The translations under genes were made by a program, and so were the position numbers. 64,000 nt of DNA from positions 496,001 to 560,000 of the forward strand of contig NZ_JACBFO010000001.1 in the NCBI RefSeq assembly GCF_021401135.1, written 5' to 3'. This document shows, piece after piece, positions 37,873-47,736 of this stretch. Source of the stretch: Azonexus sp. R2A61. GTDB taxonomy: Bacteria; Pseudomonadota; Gammaproteobacteria; Burkholderiales; Rhodocyclaceae. How positions within the stretch are numbered: position 1 is the stretch's first letter; each line of letters opens with the position of its first letter. The notes beneath the pieces are model-generated. The model searched no databases. It had not been told where the DNA came from and was given only the letters and a program-made list of their open reading frames with translations.

Positions 37873-38352
37873 ATGCAGTACTGGCTGATGAAATCGGAGC
37901 CGGACGAGGTGTCGATCGCGCATCTTGCTGCCGAACCCGATCGGTCCTTTCCGTGGACCGGTGTGCGCAATTACCAGGCGCGCAATTTCATGCGCGATGC
38001 GATGCACGTCGGCGACCTCGCCTTCTTCTATCACTCGAGCTGTGCCGAACCCGGTATCGCCGGCATCTGCGAGATCTGTTCGGCGGCTTATCCGGATCCG
38101 ACGCAGTTTTCTGCGGTCGACAGGTATTACGACCCGAAATCGTCGCCGGACAAGCCGCGCTGGTGGTTGCGCGATGTTCGTTTCGTGGCTCGTACGCGTC
38201 TGCTGGGTTTGCCGGAAATGCGTGCTTGCAGTGCGTTGACCGCAATGCCCGTGCTGGCGCGGGGCAACCGTCTGTCGATCACGCCGGTGACGCCGGCGGA
38301 GTGGCAGTTCATCGCCGGTGGCCTGCTCGGGCTGAATCGGTTCAGGGGGTAG
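37873..38352 (+). CDS. EVE-domain protein
   Basis: A 159-residue single EVE domain (MQYWLMKSEPDEVSI...WTGVRNYQARNFMRDAMHVGDLAFFYHS), a PUA/YTH-like fold thought to read modified bases in DNA or RNA. Stand-alone EVE proteins are common downstream of zapA and 6S RNA in betaproteobacteria. A partial copy of the palindromic repeat lies at 38111-38120 within the gene. Confidence 0.88.
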   Translation: MQYWLMKSEPDEVSIAHLAAEPDRSFPWTGVRNYQARNFMRDAMHVGDLAFFYHSSCAEPGIAGICEICSAAYPDPTQFSAVDRYYDPKSSPDKPRWWLRDVRFVARTRLLGLPEMRACSALTAMPVLARGNRLSITPVTPAEWQFIAGGLLGLNRFRG

Positions 38353-38354
38353 TC

Positions 38355-39161
38355 ATGGCGGTCGAATGGTTGGCGGCATATCTTGCGCTTGGTGCGGTGG
38401 TCGGTTTCTTTGCCGGGCTGATGGGCGTCGGCGGTGGCGGCATCATGGTGCCCATCCTGGCCACGATGTTCGCGGCGCAAGGGTTTGCGCACGATCATCT
38501 GGTGCATCTGGCCCTTGGAACATCGATGGCGACCATCGTGCTGACGTCGCTGTCCAGTTTGCGCACCCATCATGCTCATGGCGCGGTGCGCTGGGATATC
38601 GTCCGCCGCATTGCCCCCGGGGTCTTGCTGGGGACCTTTGCCGGGACTTTCATCGCGGCCGGCGTGCCAACCCTGCCTCTGGCGATCTTCTTCGCCTGTT
38701 TCATGGCTTATGTGTCCTTGCAGATGATCCTCAATGCCAAACCCAAACCGTCGCGTGCCTTGCCGGGCCCGGTCGGCATGGCCGGCGTCGGCGGGGTGAT
38801 CGGTATCATTTCGGCGCTGGTGGCGATCGGCGGCGGATCGCTGTCGGTTCCCTTCATGACCTGGTGCAATGTCAGGATGCAGAACGCGATCGGGACCTCG
38901 GCAGCGATCGGTTTGCCGATCGCACTGGCCGGAGCCGCGGGTTATCTGATCAACGGCTGGAGCGCGACCGGCCTCCCGGACGGGTCGCTCGGCTATGTTT
39001 ATCTGCCCGCCCTGCTGATGATCAGCCTGGTATCGAGTTTCACCGCGCCGGTCGGTGCCCGGCTGGCCCATCGCCTGCCGGTCGCAACGCTGAAGAAGGT
39101 GTTTGCCGGCGTGCTGATCTTCCTGTCGGCGAAGATGTTGCACACCGTGCTGACGGGCTGA
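38355..39161 (+). CDS. TSUP (TauE/SafE)-family permease
   Basis: A 268-residue membrane protein with about eight helices in two repeats, each opening with a glycine-rich block (FFAGLMGVGGGGIMVPIL and IISALVAIGGGSLSVPFM). Members export sulfite, sulfoacetate or related anions. It begins two bases after the EVE stop, so the pair is an operon. Substrate unknown. Convergent with the crotonase-family gene with no gap. Confidence 0.85.
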   Translation: MAVEWLAAYLALGAVVGFFAGLMGVGGGGIMVPILATMFAAQGFAHDHLVHLALGTSMATIVLTSLSSLRTHHAHGAVRWDIVRRIAPGVLLGTFAGTFIAAGVPTLPLAIFFACFMAYVSLQMILNAKPKPSRALPGPVGMAGVGGVIGIISALVAIGGGSLSVPFMTWCNVRMQNAIGTSAAIGLPIALAGAAGYLINGWSATGLPDGSLGYVYLPALLMISLVSSFTAPVGARLAHRLPVATLKKVFAGVLIFLSAKMLHTVLTG

Positions 39162-39938
39162 TCAGCGGGCCTTGAAGACCGGTTTGCGTTTTTCCAGGAA
39201 GGCGGCGAGCCCTTCCCGGTAATCCTCGGTTTCCAGGAAGGCGAAGGAAGCGGCTTTTTCCTCGTCCGACAACGGTCGGCCGTCCTGCAGGCGGTGGATC
39301 CACTGCTTGTGCCAGCCGGCGACCAGCGGCGCGCCCTGGTCGATGCGCCGGGCGCAGGCCTGGGCTTCCGCAAATACCTGCGCATCGCCGACGATGCGCG
39401 TCAGCAGACCTTTTTCGTAGGCTTCGCGGGCGCCGAGAATCCGCCCTTCCAGCAGTATCTCCTTGAGCACCGCGGCGCCGGCGAGGCGCAACAGGCCTTC
39501 CATTTCGCCGGGATACATCGAGAAACCGAGCTTGTTGATCGGGGCGCCGAATTTGGCGCCCTCGCCGGCGATGCGCAGATCGCAGGCACCGGCGATTTCC
39601 AGCCCGCCGCCAATACAGGGGCCGAGGATGGCGGCGACTGTCGGGTGGGGGCAATCAGCAATGGCATGCAAGGCGGCGGCGACTTCGGCGTGGTAATGCA
39701 GGGCCTGTTCTAGTGTGGCGCGGGCGGTGACGAATTCCTCCAGATCGCCGCCGGCGGCGAACGCCTGTTCGCCGGCGCCGCGCAGGATGACGCAGCGAAC
39801 GCTGCGGTCGACCGCCAGTTTCTGCATGTTTTCGCTCAGTTGGCGCCACATGGCCAGATCGATGGCGTTCAGCTTGCCCGGATTGTTCAGGCTGAGGGTG
39901 ACGGTTTCGCCGTCGCGGGAGAGGTCGATGTTGCCCAT
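39162..39938 (-). CDS. Enoyl-CoA hydratase/isomerase-family protein
   Basis: A 258-residue crotonase-fold protein from the ATG at 39938. The oxyanion-hole segments are present (FAAGGDLEEF near 65 and PCIGGGLEIAGACDLRIA near 105-122). The first catalytic glutamate position (GGGLE) is kept, but the second, normally PE in FGxPE, is FGAPINKLG here, so simple hydratase activity is doubtful; a decarboxylase or isomerase role is possible. A partial palindromic repeat lies at 39803-39815. Divergent from the second DUF485-ActP pair. Confidence 0.82.
   Translation of the reverse strand: MGNIDLSRDGETVTLSLNNPGKLNAIDLAMWRQLSENMQKLAVDRSVRCVILRGAGEQAFAAGGDLEEFVTARATLEQALHYHAEVAAALHAIADCPHPTVAAILGPCIGGGLEIAGACDLRIAGEGAKFGAPINKLGFSMYPGEMEGLLRLAGAAVLKEILLEGRILGAREAYEKGLLTRIVGDAQVFAEAQACARRIDQGAPLVAGWHKQWIHRLQDGRPLSDEEKAASFAFLETEDYREGLAAFLEKRKPVFKAR
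39803..39815. repeat. Palindromic repeat core inside a crotonase-family gene
   Basis: TGCGGTCGACCGC, thirteen of fourteen bases, within the coding region. No A/T-rich arm. Confidence 0.5.
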
Positions 39939-40006
39939 GATGCTGTATTTCCTGAAGAAAATGATGAATCTGGCCGGCCGTGTACGCATGCCGTCAGGTT
40001 GCAATG

Positions 40007-40024
40007 TCTTATATAAGATATAAT
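40007..40024 (+). promoter_or_regulatory. Promoter and candidate operator of DUF485-actP copy 2
   Basis: A perfect 12-bp palindrome TCTTATATAAGA (40007-40018) directly abuts a consensus minus-10 box TATAAT (40019-40024). Further A/T-rich inverted repeats follow (ATTACG/CGTAAT near 40023-40038; ATAATTAC/GTAATTAT to about 40049). The position inside the promoter spacer suggests a repressor site, possibly for a GntR-type regulator. Confidence 0.6.
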
Positions 40025-40067
40025 TACGCCGCCGTAATCATGTAATTATTAATTAGGGAGAACAAGC

Positions 40068-40388
40068 ATGAGTAGCGCAATGTACGAAAGGATGCGGGGA
40101 AATCCCAAATTCGGGGAACTCGTCGCCAAGCGCGGGCGTTTCGCCTGGACGCTGGCGATCATCGTGCTGGCCATGTTCTATGGCTTCGTGATGGTCGTGG
40201 CCTTCAATCCGCTGTCGCTCGGACAGCCGGTCGCCGAAGGTTCGAGGCTGACGGTCGGCGTCGCCGTCGAACTCTTCATGTTCATTTTCTTCTGGGTGTT
40301 GACCGCCGTGTATGTGCGTCGCGCAAACACCGAATTCGATGCGCTCACGCAGCAGATCGTTCAAGAAGCCTGGAAGGAGAACAAATGA
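40068..40388 (+). CDS. DUF485 membrane protein (ActP partner 2)
   Basis: A 106-residue protein with two helices (about 28-48 and 68-88) and the same terminal pattern as copy 1 ([16 protein letters not shown]). Preceded by TTAGGGAGAACAAGC. The actP start overlaps its stop by four bases (ATGA). Partner of the second ActP. Confidence 0.9.
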   Translation: MSSAMYERMRGNPKFGELVAKRGRFAWTLAIIVLAMFYGFVMVVAFNPLSLGQPVAEGSRLTVGVAVELFMFIFFWVLTAVYVRRANTEFDALTQQIVQEAWKENK

Positions 40389-42049
40389 TGCGCCAATGGA
40401 TTTCCTTGCTCGGCCTGCTGGCCTTGAGCGGTGTGGCAATGGCCGCCGATGCGGTGGGCGCCACCGAAAAGCAGGCGACCAACTGGCACGCCATCATCAT
40501 GTTCTGCCTGTTCGTCGCAATGACCATGGGCATCACCTACTGGGCGGCCAGCCGGACCAAGTCGACGGCTGACTTCTATACCGCCGGCGGCGGCATCACC
40601 GGCTTCCAGAACGGTCTGGCGATTGCCGGCGACTACATGTCCGCCGCCACGCTGCTCGGTCTGACCGCCATGGTCTTCGGCCAGGGCTACGACGGCTACA
40701 TCTACATGATGGCCTTCTTCGCCGGCTGGCCGGTGATCCTGTTCCTGATGGCCGAACGCCTGCGCAACCTGGGCAAGTTCACCTTCTCCGACATCACCGC
40801 CTATCGCCTCGATCAGGGCAAGGTGCGCACGATGGCCGCGATCTCCTCGCTGACTGTCGTCTGCTTCTACCTGATCGCCCAGATGGTCGGCGCCGGTCAA
40901 CTGATCAAATTGCTGTTCGGTCTCGACTACAACATCGCGATCTTTGCCGTCGGCATCCTGATGATGGTCTATGTCACCTTCGGCGGCATGGTCGCAACGA
41001 CCTGGGTGCAGATCATCAAGGCCTGCATGCTGTTGTCCGGCGGTACGCTGGTGATGATCCTGGCGATGAGCCAGTTCGACTTCTCGTTCAGCAAGCTGAT
41101 GGACAACGCGATGTCGGTGCACAAGCTGGGCGACAAGCTGATGTACCCGGGCGGCCTGCTCAAGGATCCGGTCACCGCGATCTCGCTTGGCCTTGGCCTG
41201 ATGTTCGGCACGGCCGGCCTGCCGCACATCCTGATGCGTTTCTTCACCGTTACCGACGCCAAGGAAGCACGCAAGTCCGTGCTCTACGCGTCCGGTTTCG
41301 TCGCCTACTTCTTCAACGTGATTTTCCTGATGGGCCTCAGCGCGATCATCATCGTCGGCCAGAACCCGGAATTCTTCGAAGGCGGCGATATCGGCAAGAA
41401 GCTGATCGGCGGCGGCAACATGGTTGCCATGCACCTGGCCAAGGCGGTGGGCGGCGACATGCTGCTCGGCTTCCTCGCGGCGGTGGCCTTTGCGACCATC
41501 CTGGCCGTGGTCTCCGGTCTGGCGTTGGCCGGTGCGTCGGCCATCTCGCATGACCTCTATGCCCGCGTGATCATGAAGGGGCAGGCTTCCGAGGCTTCGG
41601 AAATCCGCGTCTCGAAGTTCGCCACCATCGTGCTTGGCGCGATCGCCATCGTCCTCGGCATCCTGTTCGAAACGCAGAACGTCGCCTTCATGGTTGGTCT
41701 GGCGTTCGGCGTGGCCGCCGCGGCCAACTTCCCGGTACTCATCCTGTCGATGTACTGGAAGGGGCTGACGACGCGCGGTGCCCTGTTTGGCGGCTACAGC
41801 GGCCTGATTTCTGCGGTCCTGTTCGTGGTCCTGTCGAAGTCGGTGTGGGTCGATGTCCTGCACAATGCTGCGCCGATCTTCCCCTACACGCAGCCTGCCC
41901 TGTTTGCCATGCCGATCGCCTTCCTGATGGCCTGGATCTTCTCGAAGAGCGACAGCAGCGTGCGCGCCAGTGCCGAGATCGAAGCTTTTGAGGATCAGTA
42001 TGTTCGTGCGCAGACCGGTTACGGTGCTGCGGCGGCCTCCAACCACTGA
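40385..42049 (+). CDS. actP: Cation/acetate symporter ActP, copy 2
   Basis: A 554-residue sodium:solute symporter paralogous to the protein at 27084-28844 and sharing [24 protein letters not shown] and [10 protein letters not shown] blocks. Signal-like leader ends AMAAD. It lacks the alanine-rich insertion of copy 1. Its place between a crotonase gene and the GntR/methylmalonyl-CoA genes, with its own palindromic promoter, suggests acetate or propionate uptake under different control from copy 1. Confidence 0.9.
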   Translation: MMRQWISLLGLLALSGVAMAADAVGATEKQATNWHAIIMFCLFVAMTMGITYWAASRTKSTADFYTAGGGITGFQNGLAIAGDYMSAATLLGLTAMVFGQGYDGYIYMMAFFAGWPVILFLMAERLRNLGKFTFSDITAYRLDQGKVRTMAAISSLTVVCFYLIAQMVGAGQLIKLLFGLDYNIAIFAVGILMMVYVTFGGMVATTWVQIIKACMLLSGGTLVMILAMSQFDFSFSKLMDNAMSVHKLGDKLMYPGGLLKDPVTAISLGLGLMFGTAGLPHILMRFFTVTDAKEARKSVLYASGFVAYFFNVIFLMGLSAIIIVGQNPEFFEGGDIGKKLIGGGNMVAMHLAKAVGGDMLLGFLAAVAFATILAVVSGLALAGASAISHDLYARVIMKGQASEASEIRVSKFATIVLGAIAIVLGILFETQNVAFMVGLAFGVAAAANFPVLILSMYWKGLTTRGALFGGYSGLISAVLFVVLSKSVWVDVLHNAAPIFPYTQPALFAMPIAFLMAWIFSKSDSSVRASAEIEAFEDQYVRAQTGYGAAAASNH

Positions 42050-42064
42050 CCGGCGCTTGCAACG

Positions 42065-42099
42065 AAAAACCCCCGGTGCGGAAACACCGGGGGTTTTTT
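42065..42099. terminator. Terminator after actP copy 2
   Basis: A perfect stem, AAAAACCCCCGGTG with a short loop, ending TTTTTT. The A-tract on the left could also stop leftward transcription from gntR. Confidence 0.9.
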
Positions 42100-42108
42100 A
42101 TGGTCTGG

Positions 42109-42141
42109 CTGCGGTCGACCGCAAGAATGGGCGGTTTTTCC
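42109..42141 (-). repeat. Dispersed palindromic repeat, copy 4
   Basis: Contains the perfect palindrome TGCGGTCGACCGCA (42110-42123). On the minus strand the arm GGGAAAAACCGCCCATTCT precedes it, close to the arm of the copy at 60505. It lies between convergent actP and gntR. Confidence 0.75.
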
Positions 42142-42150
42142 CTTGAGGGG

Positions 42151-42816
42151 TCAGGCGGCCTTTTCGAGCTTGGCTTCCATTTTGGCTAGCGCTTCGCGTC
42201 CGGACAGCAAATGGTCATGCATCAGTTTTTCGGCTTCCTCGGCATTGCGTGTACTGAGGGCGGCAACGATGCGCCGGTGTTCGTCGAGCGACTGCTGCAG
42301 CCGGCCTTCCAGCGACAGCGAATGCAGTCGGGACAACTTCAGTACCTTGCGCAGATCCTGGATCACGCTGAGCAGCCAGCGATTGCCCGAGAGTTCCTGA
42401 ATCTTCCGGTGGAACTCCTGATTGGCTTCGAAGAAGGCATCGATACGGCCGTCACGGGCGGCCGCCTCAAGCCGTTCGTGAATTTCCTTCAGCGCCTCGA
42501 TATCGCCGGCACCGGCCTTGGCCACGGCTTCAGCGGCACAGCGTCCCTCGAGCATGGCCATCAGCGGGAAGATGTCGTCGAGGTCCTGGCGGGAAATCTC
42601 GGTCACGTAGCAGCCGCGACGCGGCTTCAACTCGACCAGTCCTTCCGAAGCCAGCACCTTGAGCGCTTCGCGCAGTGGCGTGCGCGAAATGCCGTACTGT
42701 TCGGCAAGCTTCTGCTCGTCGATCCAGGTGCCCGGCGTCAGTTCGTGGGCGAAGATGCGTTGCCGCAGGCGTTCTGCGACTTCTTGGTACAGCGCTGTAG
42801 GAGCAATGCGGTTCAT
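42151..42816 (-). CDS. GntR-family regulator (FCD/VanR subfamily)
   Basis: A 221-residue regulator: N-terminal winged helix (about 10-75; LAEQYGISRTPLREALKVLASEGLVEL) and an all-helical FCD effector domain (about 90-215) whose metal/ligand residues lie in HRKIQELSGN and DEHRRIVAAL. It is divergent from the methylmalonyl-CoA mutase operon across a 166-bp gap with palindromes, so it probably represses or activates that operon in response to a carboxylate or acyl-CoA. The effector is inference. Confidence 0.88.
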   Translation of the reverse strand: MNRIAPTALYQEVAERLRQRIFAHELTPGTWIDEQKLAEQYGISRTPLREALKVLASEGLVELKPRRGCYVTEISRQDLDDIFPLMAMLEGRCAAEAVAKAGAGDIEALKEIHERLEAAARDGRIDAFFEANQEFHRKIQELSGNRWLLSVIQDLRKVLKLSRLHSLSLEGRLQQSLDEHRRIVAALSTRNAEEAEKLMHDHLLSGREALAKMEAKLEKAA

Positions 42817-42859
42817 TGTCTCGATGTCTTTGGTGTGAGCAATGCGGTGCTTGGCCGAC

Positions 42860-42889
42860 TTGCTTCCATAATTATGGATACAGTATTAT
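42860..42889 (+). promoter_or_regulatory. Promoter/operator region between gntR and mcm
   Basis: A perfect 14-bp palindrome TCCATAATTATGGA (42865-42878) overlaps ATAC-A-GTAT (42878-42886), the type of spaced inverted repeat bound by FCD GntR proteins. TTGCTT (42860-42865) and TATTAT (42884-42889), 18 bp apart, could be the rightward minus-35 and minus-10. Confidence 0.55.
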
Positions 42890-42925
42890 GTAGGGCTTGG
42901 TATGTCAAGCAGGGTCCAAGCGCGT

Positions 42926-42940
42926 AGAATTTTGAATTCT
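42926..42940. promoter_or_regulatory. Inverted repeat in the mcm leader
   Basis: AGAATT-TTG-AATTCT, a 15-bp inverted repeat about 43 bp before the mcm start, in the leader downstream of the predicted promoter. Possible second operator site or leader hairpin. Confidence 0.35.
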
Positions 42941-42982
42941 GCATCATCGGCCCGAAAAAATCGAATCGGCGAGAGGTGTTTC

Positions 42983-45133
42983 ATGTCTGAAAAGTTCTTT
43001 GATTCCAACAACCTGGATGTCTGGGAAAAGGCCGCGGCCAAACAGTCCCCGGGTGGCGACGTCAACAACCTGGTGTGGAATACTCCCGAAGGCCTTGCCG
43101 TCAAGGCGCTGTACACGAAGCAGGACGTCGAGAACCTCGAATTCGCCGACACCCTGCCCGGCGTCGCGCCCTTCCTGCGCGGCCCGCAGCCGACGATGTA
43201 CGCGGTCAAGCCGTGGACCATCCGCCAGTACGCCGGCTTCTCCACCGCCGAAGCCTCCAACGCCTTCTACCGCAAGGCGCTCGCCGCCGGCGGCCAGGGC
43301 GTTTCCGTGGCCTTCGACCTGGCCACGCACCGCGGCTACGACTCGGACAATGCCCGCGTCACCGGCGACGTCGGCAAAGCCGGCGTGGCCATCGACTCGG
43401 TCGAGGACATGAAGATCCTCTTCGACGGCATCCCGCTCGACAAGATTTCCGTGTCGATGACGATGAACGGCGCCGTGCTGCCGATCCTCGCCGGCTACAT
43501 CGTCGCCGCCGAGGAGCAGGGCGTGAAGCAGGAGCAGCTCTCCGGCACGATCCAGAACGACATCCTCAAGGAATTCATGGTGCGGAACACCTACATCTAT
43601 CCGCCCAAGCCGTCGATGAAGATCATCGCCGACATCTTCGCCTACACGGCGCAGAACATGCCGAAGTTCAACTCGATCTCGATTTCCGGCTATCACATCC
43701 AGGAAGCCGGCGCCAACCAGGCCATCGAACTGGCCTTCACGCTGGCCGACGGCATGGAATACGTGCGCACCGGCATCGCTTCCGGCATGGACGTCGACAC
43801 CTTCGCCGGCCGCCTGTCCTTCTTCTGGGCGGTGGGCATGAACTTCTACCTGGAAATCGCCAAGATGCGCGCCGCCCGCCTGCTCTGGCACCGCATCATG
43901 TCGGGCTTCAACGCCAAGAGCCCGAAGTCGATGATGCTGCGCACGCACAGCCAGACTTCCGGCTGGTCGCTGACCGAGCAGGATCCGTACAACAACGTCG
44001 TCCGTACCACCATCGAAGCGATGGCTGCGGTTTTCGGCGGCACCCAGTCGCTGCACACCAACGCGCTCGACGAAGCGATTGCGCTGCCGACCGAGTTCTC
44101 GGCCCGCATCGCCCGCAACACGCAGCTGATCATCCAGGAAGAGACGCACATCACCAATGTGATCGACCCGTGGGCCGGTTCCTACATGATGGAAAAGCTG
44201 ACCAACGACATGGCCGACAAGGCCTGGGGCATCATCCAGGAAATCGAGGCGATGGGCGGCATGACCAAGGCCGTCGAATCCGGCTGGGCCAAGATGCAGG
44301 TCGAAACCTGCGCCGCCGACAAGCAGGCGCGCATCGACTCGGGCAAGGACGTCATCGTCGGCGTGAACAAGTACAAGCTGGCCAAGGAAGACGCGATCGA
44401 CATCCTCGATATCGACAACCACGCCGTGCGCGAAGCGCAGATCGCCCGCCTCAAGAGCATTCGCGCCAGCCGCGACAGCGCCGCCGTCAATGCCGCGCTC
44501 GACGCGCTGACCCAGGCTGCCGAAAGCGGCGAAGGCAACCTGCTCGACCTGACCGTCAAGGCGATCCGCCTGCGCGCCACGGTCGGCGAAGTGTCGGATG
44601 CGCTGGAAAAGGTCTTCGGCCGTTTCCGCGCCAACAACCAGACCATTTCCGGGGTTTACGGAGGCGTCGTCGAAGGTATGGAAAGCTGGGAAGAGATCAA
44701 GGCCGATGTCGCCAAATTCGCCGAAGAAGAAGGCCGTCGCCCGCGCATCATGATCGCCAAGCTCGGCCAGGACGGTCATGACCGCGGTGCCAAGGTCGTC
44801 GCCACAGCCTACGCCGACCTCGGCTTCGACATCGACATGGGCCCGCTGTTCCAGACGCCGGAAGAAGCCGCCCGCCAGGCCATCGAGAACGACGTCCATG
44901 CCATCGGCTGCTCGTCGCTGGCCGCCGGCCACAAGACGCTGGTACCGCAGATCATCCAGTCGCTGAAGGCGCAGGGCGCCGACGACATCATCGTCTTCGC
45001 CGGTGGCGTGATTCCGGCACAGGACTACGATGCGCTGTACGCGGCTGGCGCCAAGGCGATCTTCGGCCCGGGTACCCGGATCGAGGATTCGGCCAAGCGC
45101 GTGCTCGAAGAAATCCGCAAGGCGCGCGGCTAA
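42983..45133 (+). CDS. scpA: Methylmalonyl-CoA mutase
   Basis: A 716-residue single-subunit mutase that interconverts succinyl-CoA and (R)-methylmalonyl-CoA with adenosylcobalamin. The N-terminal TIM barrel carries the substrate segment [21 protein letters not shown], and the C-terminal cobalamin domain has the DxHxxG ligand motif ([15 protein letters not shown]). The ATG at 42983 follows GCGAGAGGTGTTTC. First gene of an operon with meaB, pccB and pccA. A methylmalonyl-CoA epimerase is not in the window. Confidence 0.95.
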   Translation: MSEKFFDSNNLDVWEKAAAKQSPGGDVNNLVWNTPEGLAVKALYTKQDVENLEFADTLPGVAPFLRGPQPTMYAVKPWTIRQYAGFSTAEASNAFYRKALAAGGQGVSVAFDLATHRGYDSDNARVTGDVGKAGVAIDSVEDMKILFDGIPLDKISVSMTMNGAVLPILAGYIVAAEEQGVKQEQLSGTIQNDILKEFMVRNTYIYPPKPSMKIIADIFAYTAQNMPKFNSISISGYHIQEAGANQAIELAFTLADGMEYVRTGIASGMDVDTFAGRLSFFWAVGMNFYLEIAKMRAARLLWHRIMSGFNAKSPKSMMLRTHSQTSGWSLTEQDPYNNVVRTTIEAMAAVFGGTQSLHTNALDEAIALPTEFSARIARNTQLIIQEETHITNVIDPWAGSYMMEKLTNDMADKAWGIIQEIEAMGGMTKAVESGWAKMQVETCAADKQARIDSGKDVIVGVNKYKLAKEDAIDILDIDNHAVREAQIARLKSIRASRDSAAVNAALDALTQAAESGEGNLLDLTVKAIRLRATVGEVSDALEKVFGRFRANNQTISGVYGGVVEGMESWEEIKADVAKFAEEEGRRPRIMIAKLGQDGHDRGAKVVATAYADLGFDIDMGPLFQTPEEAARQAIENDVHAIGCSSLAAGHKTLVPQIIQSLKAQGADDIIVFAGGVIPAQDYDALYAAGAKAIFGPGTRIEDSAKRVLEEIRKARG

Positions 45134-45140
45134 GGCCGGG

Positions 45141-46151
45141 ATGAGACTGGACGAGGCGCCGGTGCAGGCGAATCTCCTCTCGGACGCCGACCGGCAACTG
45201 GTCGATGGCGTCAGCCTTGGCCAGCGCCGGGCGCTGGCCAAGGCGATCACGCTGATCGAATCGACCCGCGCCGACCACCAGCGGCGTGCCCAGCAGGTGC
45301 TGACCGCGCTGCTGCCGAAGACCGGCAACGCGATCCGGGTCGGCATCTCGGGCGTGCCCGGGGCCGGCAAGTCGACCTTCATCGAGGCGCTCGGCGTCTG
45401 GTTGATCGAGCAGGGCAAGAAGCTGGCCGTGCTGGCTGTTGATCCGTCGTCGTCGGTCTCCGGCGGTTCCATCCTCGGCGACAAGACGCGCATGGAGTTG
45501 TTGAGCCAGCGCGAGGAAGCCTTCATCCGGCCGAGTCCGTCGGCCGGTTCGCTCGGCGGCGTCGCCGAGAAGACGCGCGAGGCCATGCTGCTCTGCGAAG
45601 CGGCCGGCTACGACGTGATCATCATCGAGACGGTCGGCGTCGGCCAGAGCGAAACCACGGTCGCCGGCATGGTCGACATGTTCTGCCTGCTGCAGTTGCC
45701 GAACGCCGGCGACGACCTGCAGGCGATCAAGAAGGGCATCGTCGAGATCGCCGACATGGTGGTCATCAACAAGGCCGACATCGACAAGCAGGCGACCGCC
45801 GTTGTCCGTGCCCAGTGGCGCAATGCGTTGCACATGCTGCGTCCGGCCTCGCCCAACTGGGCACCACCGGTGATCGCGCTGTCGGCGCTGCACAAGCAGG
45901 GGATCACCGAGTTCTGGGCCGAGGTCGAGAAATTCCGCGAAATCTTGCGGTCGACCGGTGAATTCGAGCAAAAACGCCAGCACCAGTCGCTGGCCTGGAT
46001 GTGGCAACTGATCGACGCCGGCCTGCGTCAGCATTTCCGTCTCCATCCGCGCGTGCAGGAGAACCTGCCCGCGCTGACCCGTTCCGTCGAGTCGGGGCAT
46101 ACGACACCGGCCGCCGCCGCGTATGCGCTGCTCGACTATCTGAAACACTGA
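45141..46151 (+). CDS. meaB: G-protein chaperone MeaB
   Basis: A 336-residue GTPase of the MeaB/ArgK family. The P-loop is GVPGAGKST (71-79), and later blocks are VDPSSSVSGGSILGDKTRM and ETVGVGQSE. It gates adenosylcobalamin loading and protects the mutase from inactivation. Seven bases separate it from the mutase gene. A degenerate repeat lies within it at 45947-45958. Confidence 0.93.
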   Translation: MRLDEAPVQANLLSDADRQLVDGVSLGQRRALAKAITLIESTRADHQRRAQQVLTALLPKTGNAIRVGISGVPGAGKSTFIEALGVWLIEQGKKLAVLAVDPSSSVSGGSILGDKTRMELLSQREEAFIRPSPSAGSLGGVAEKTREAMLLCEAAGYDVIIIETVGVGQSETTVAGMVDMFCLLQLPNAGDDLQAIKKGIVEIADMVVINKADIDKQATAVVRAQWRNALHMLRPASPNWAPPVIALSALHKQGITEFWAEVEKFREILRSTGEFEQKRQHQSLAWMWQLIDAGLRQHFRLHPRVQENLPALTRSVESGHTTPAAAAYALLDYLKH

Positions 46152-46179
46152 TCACCCGTTCCATTGAGGGAGTTTTTCC

Positions 46180-47715
<1,536 letters not shown>

Positions 47716-47736
47716 GCGTCAGGGAGAAAAAGGAAC

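Noticed and set aside
42944-45586. Long open frame (880 codons) antisense to the mutase and meaB genes
   Set aside because: It mirrors the codon bias of the real genes on the other strand, has no ribosome-binding site and its product is low-complexity; typical for high-G+C DNA.
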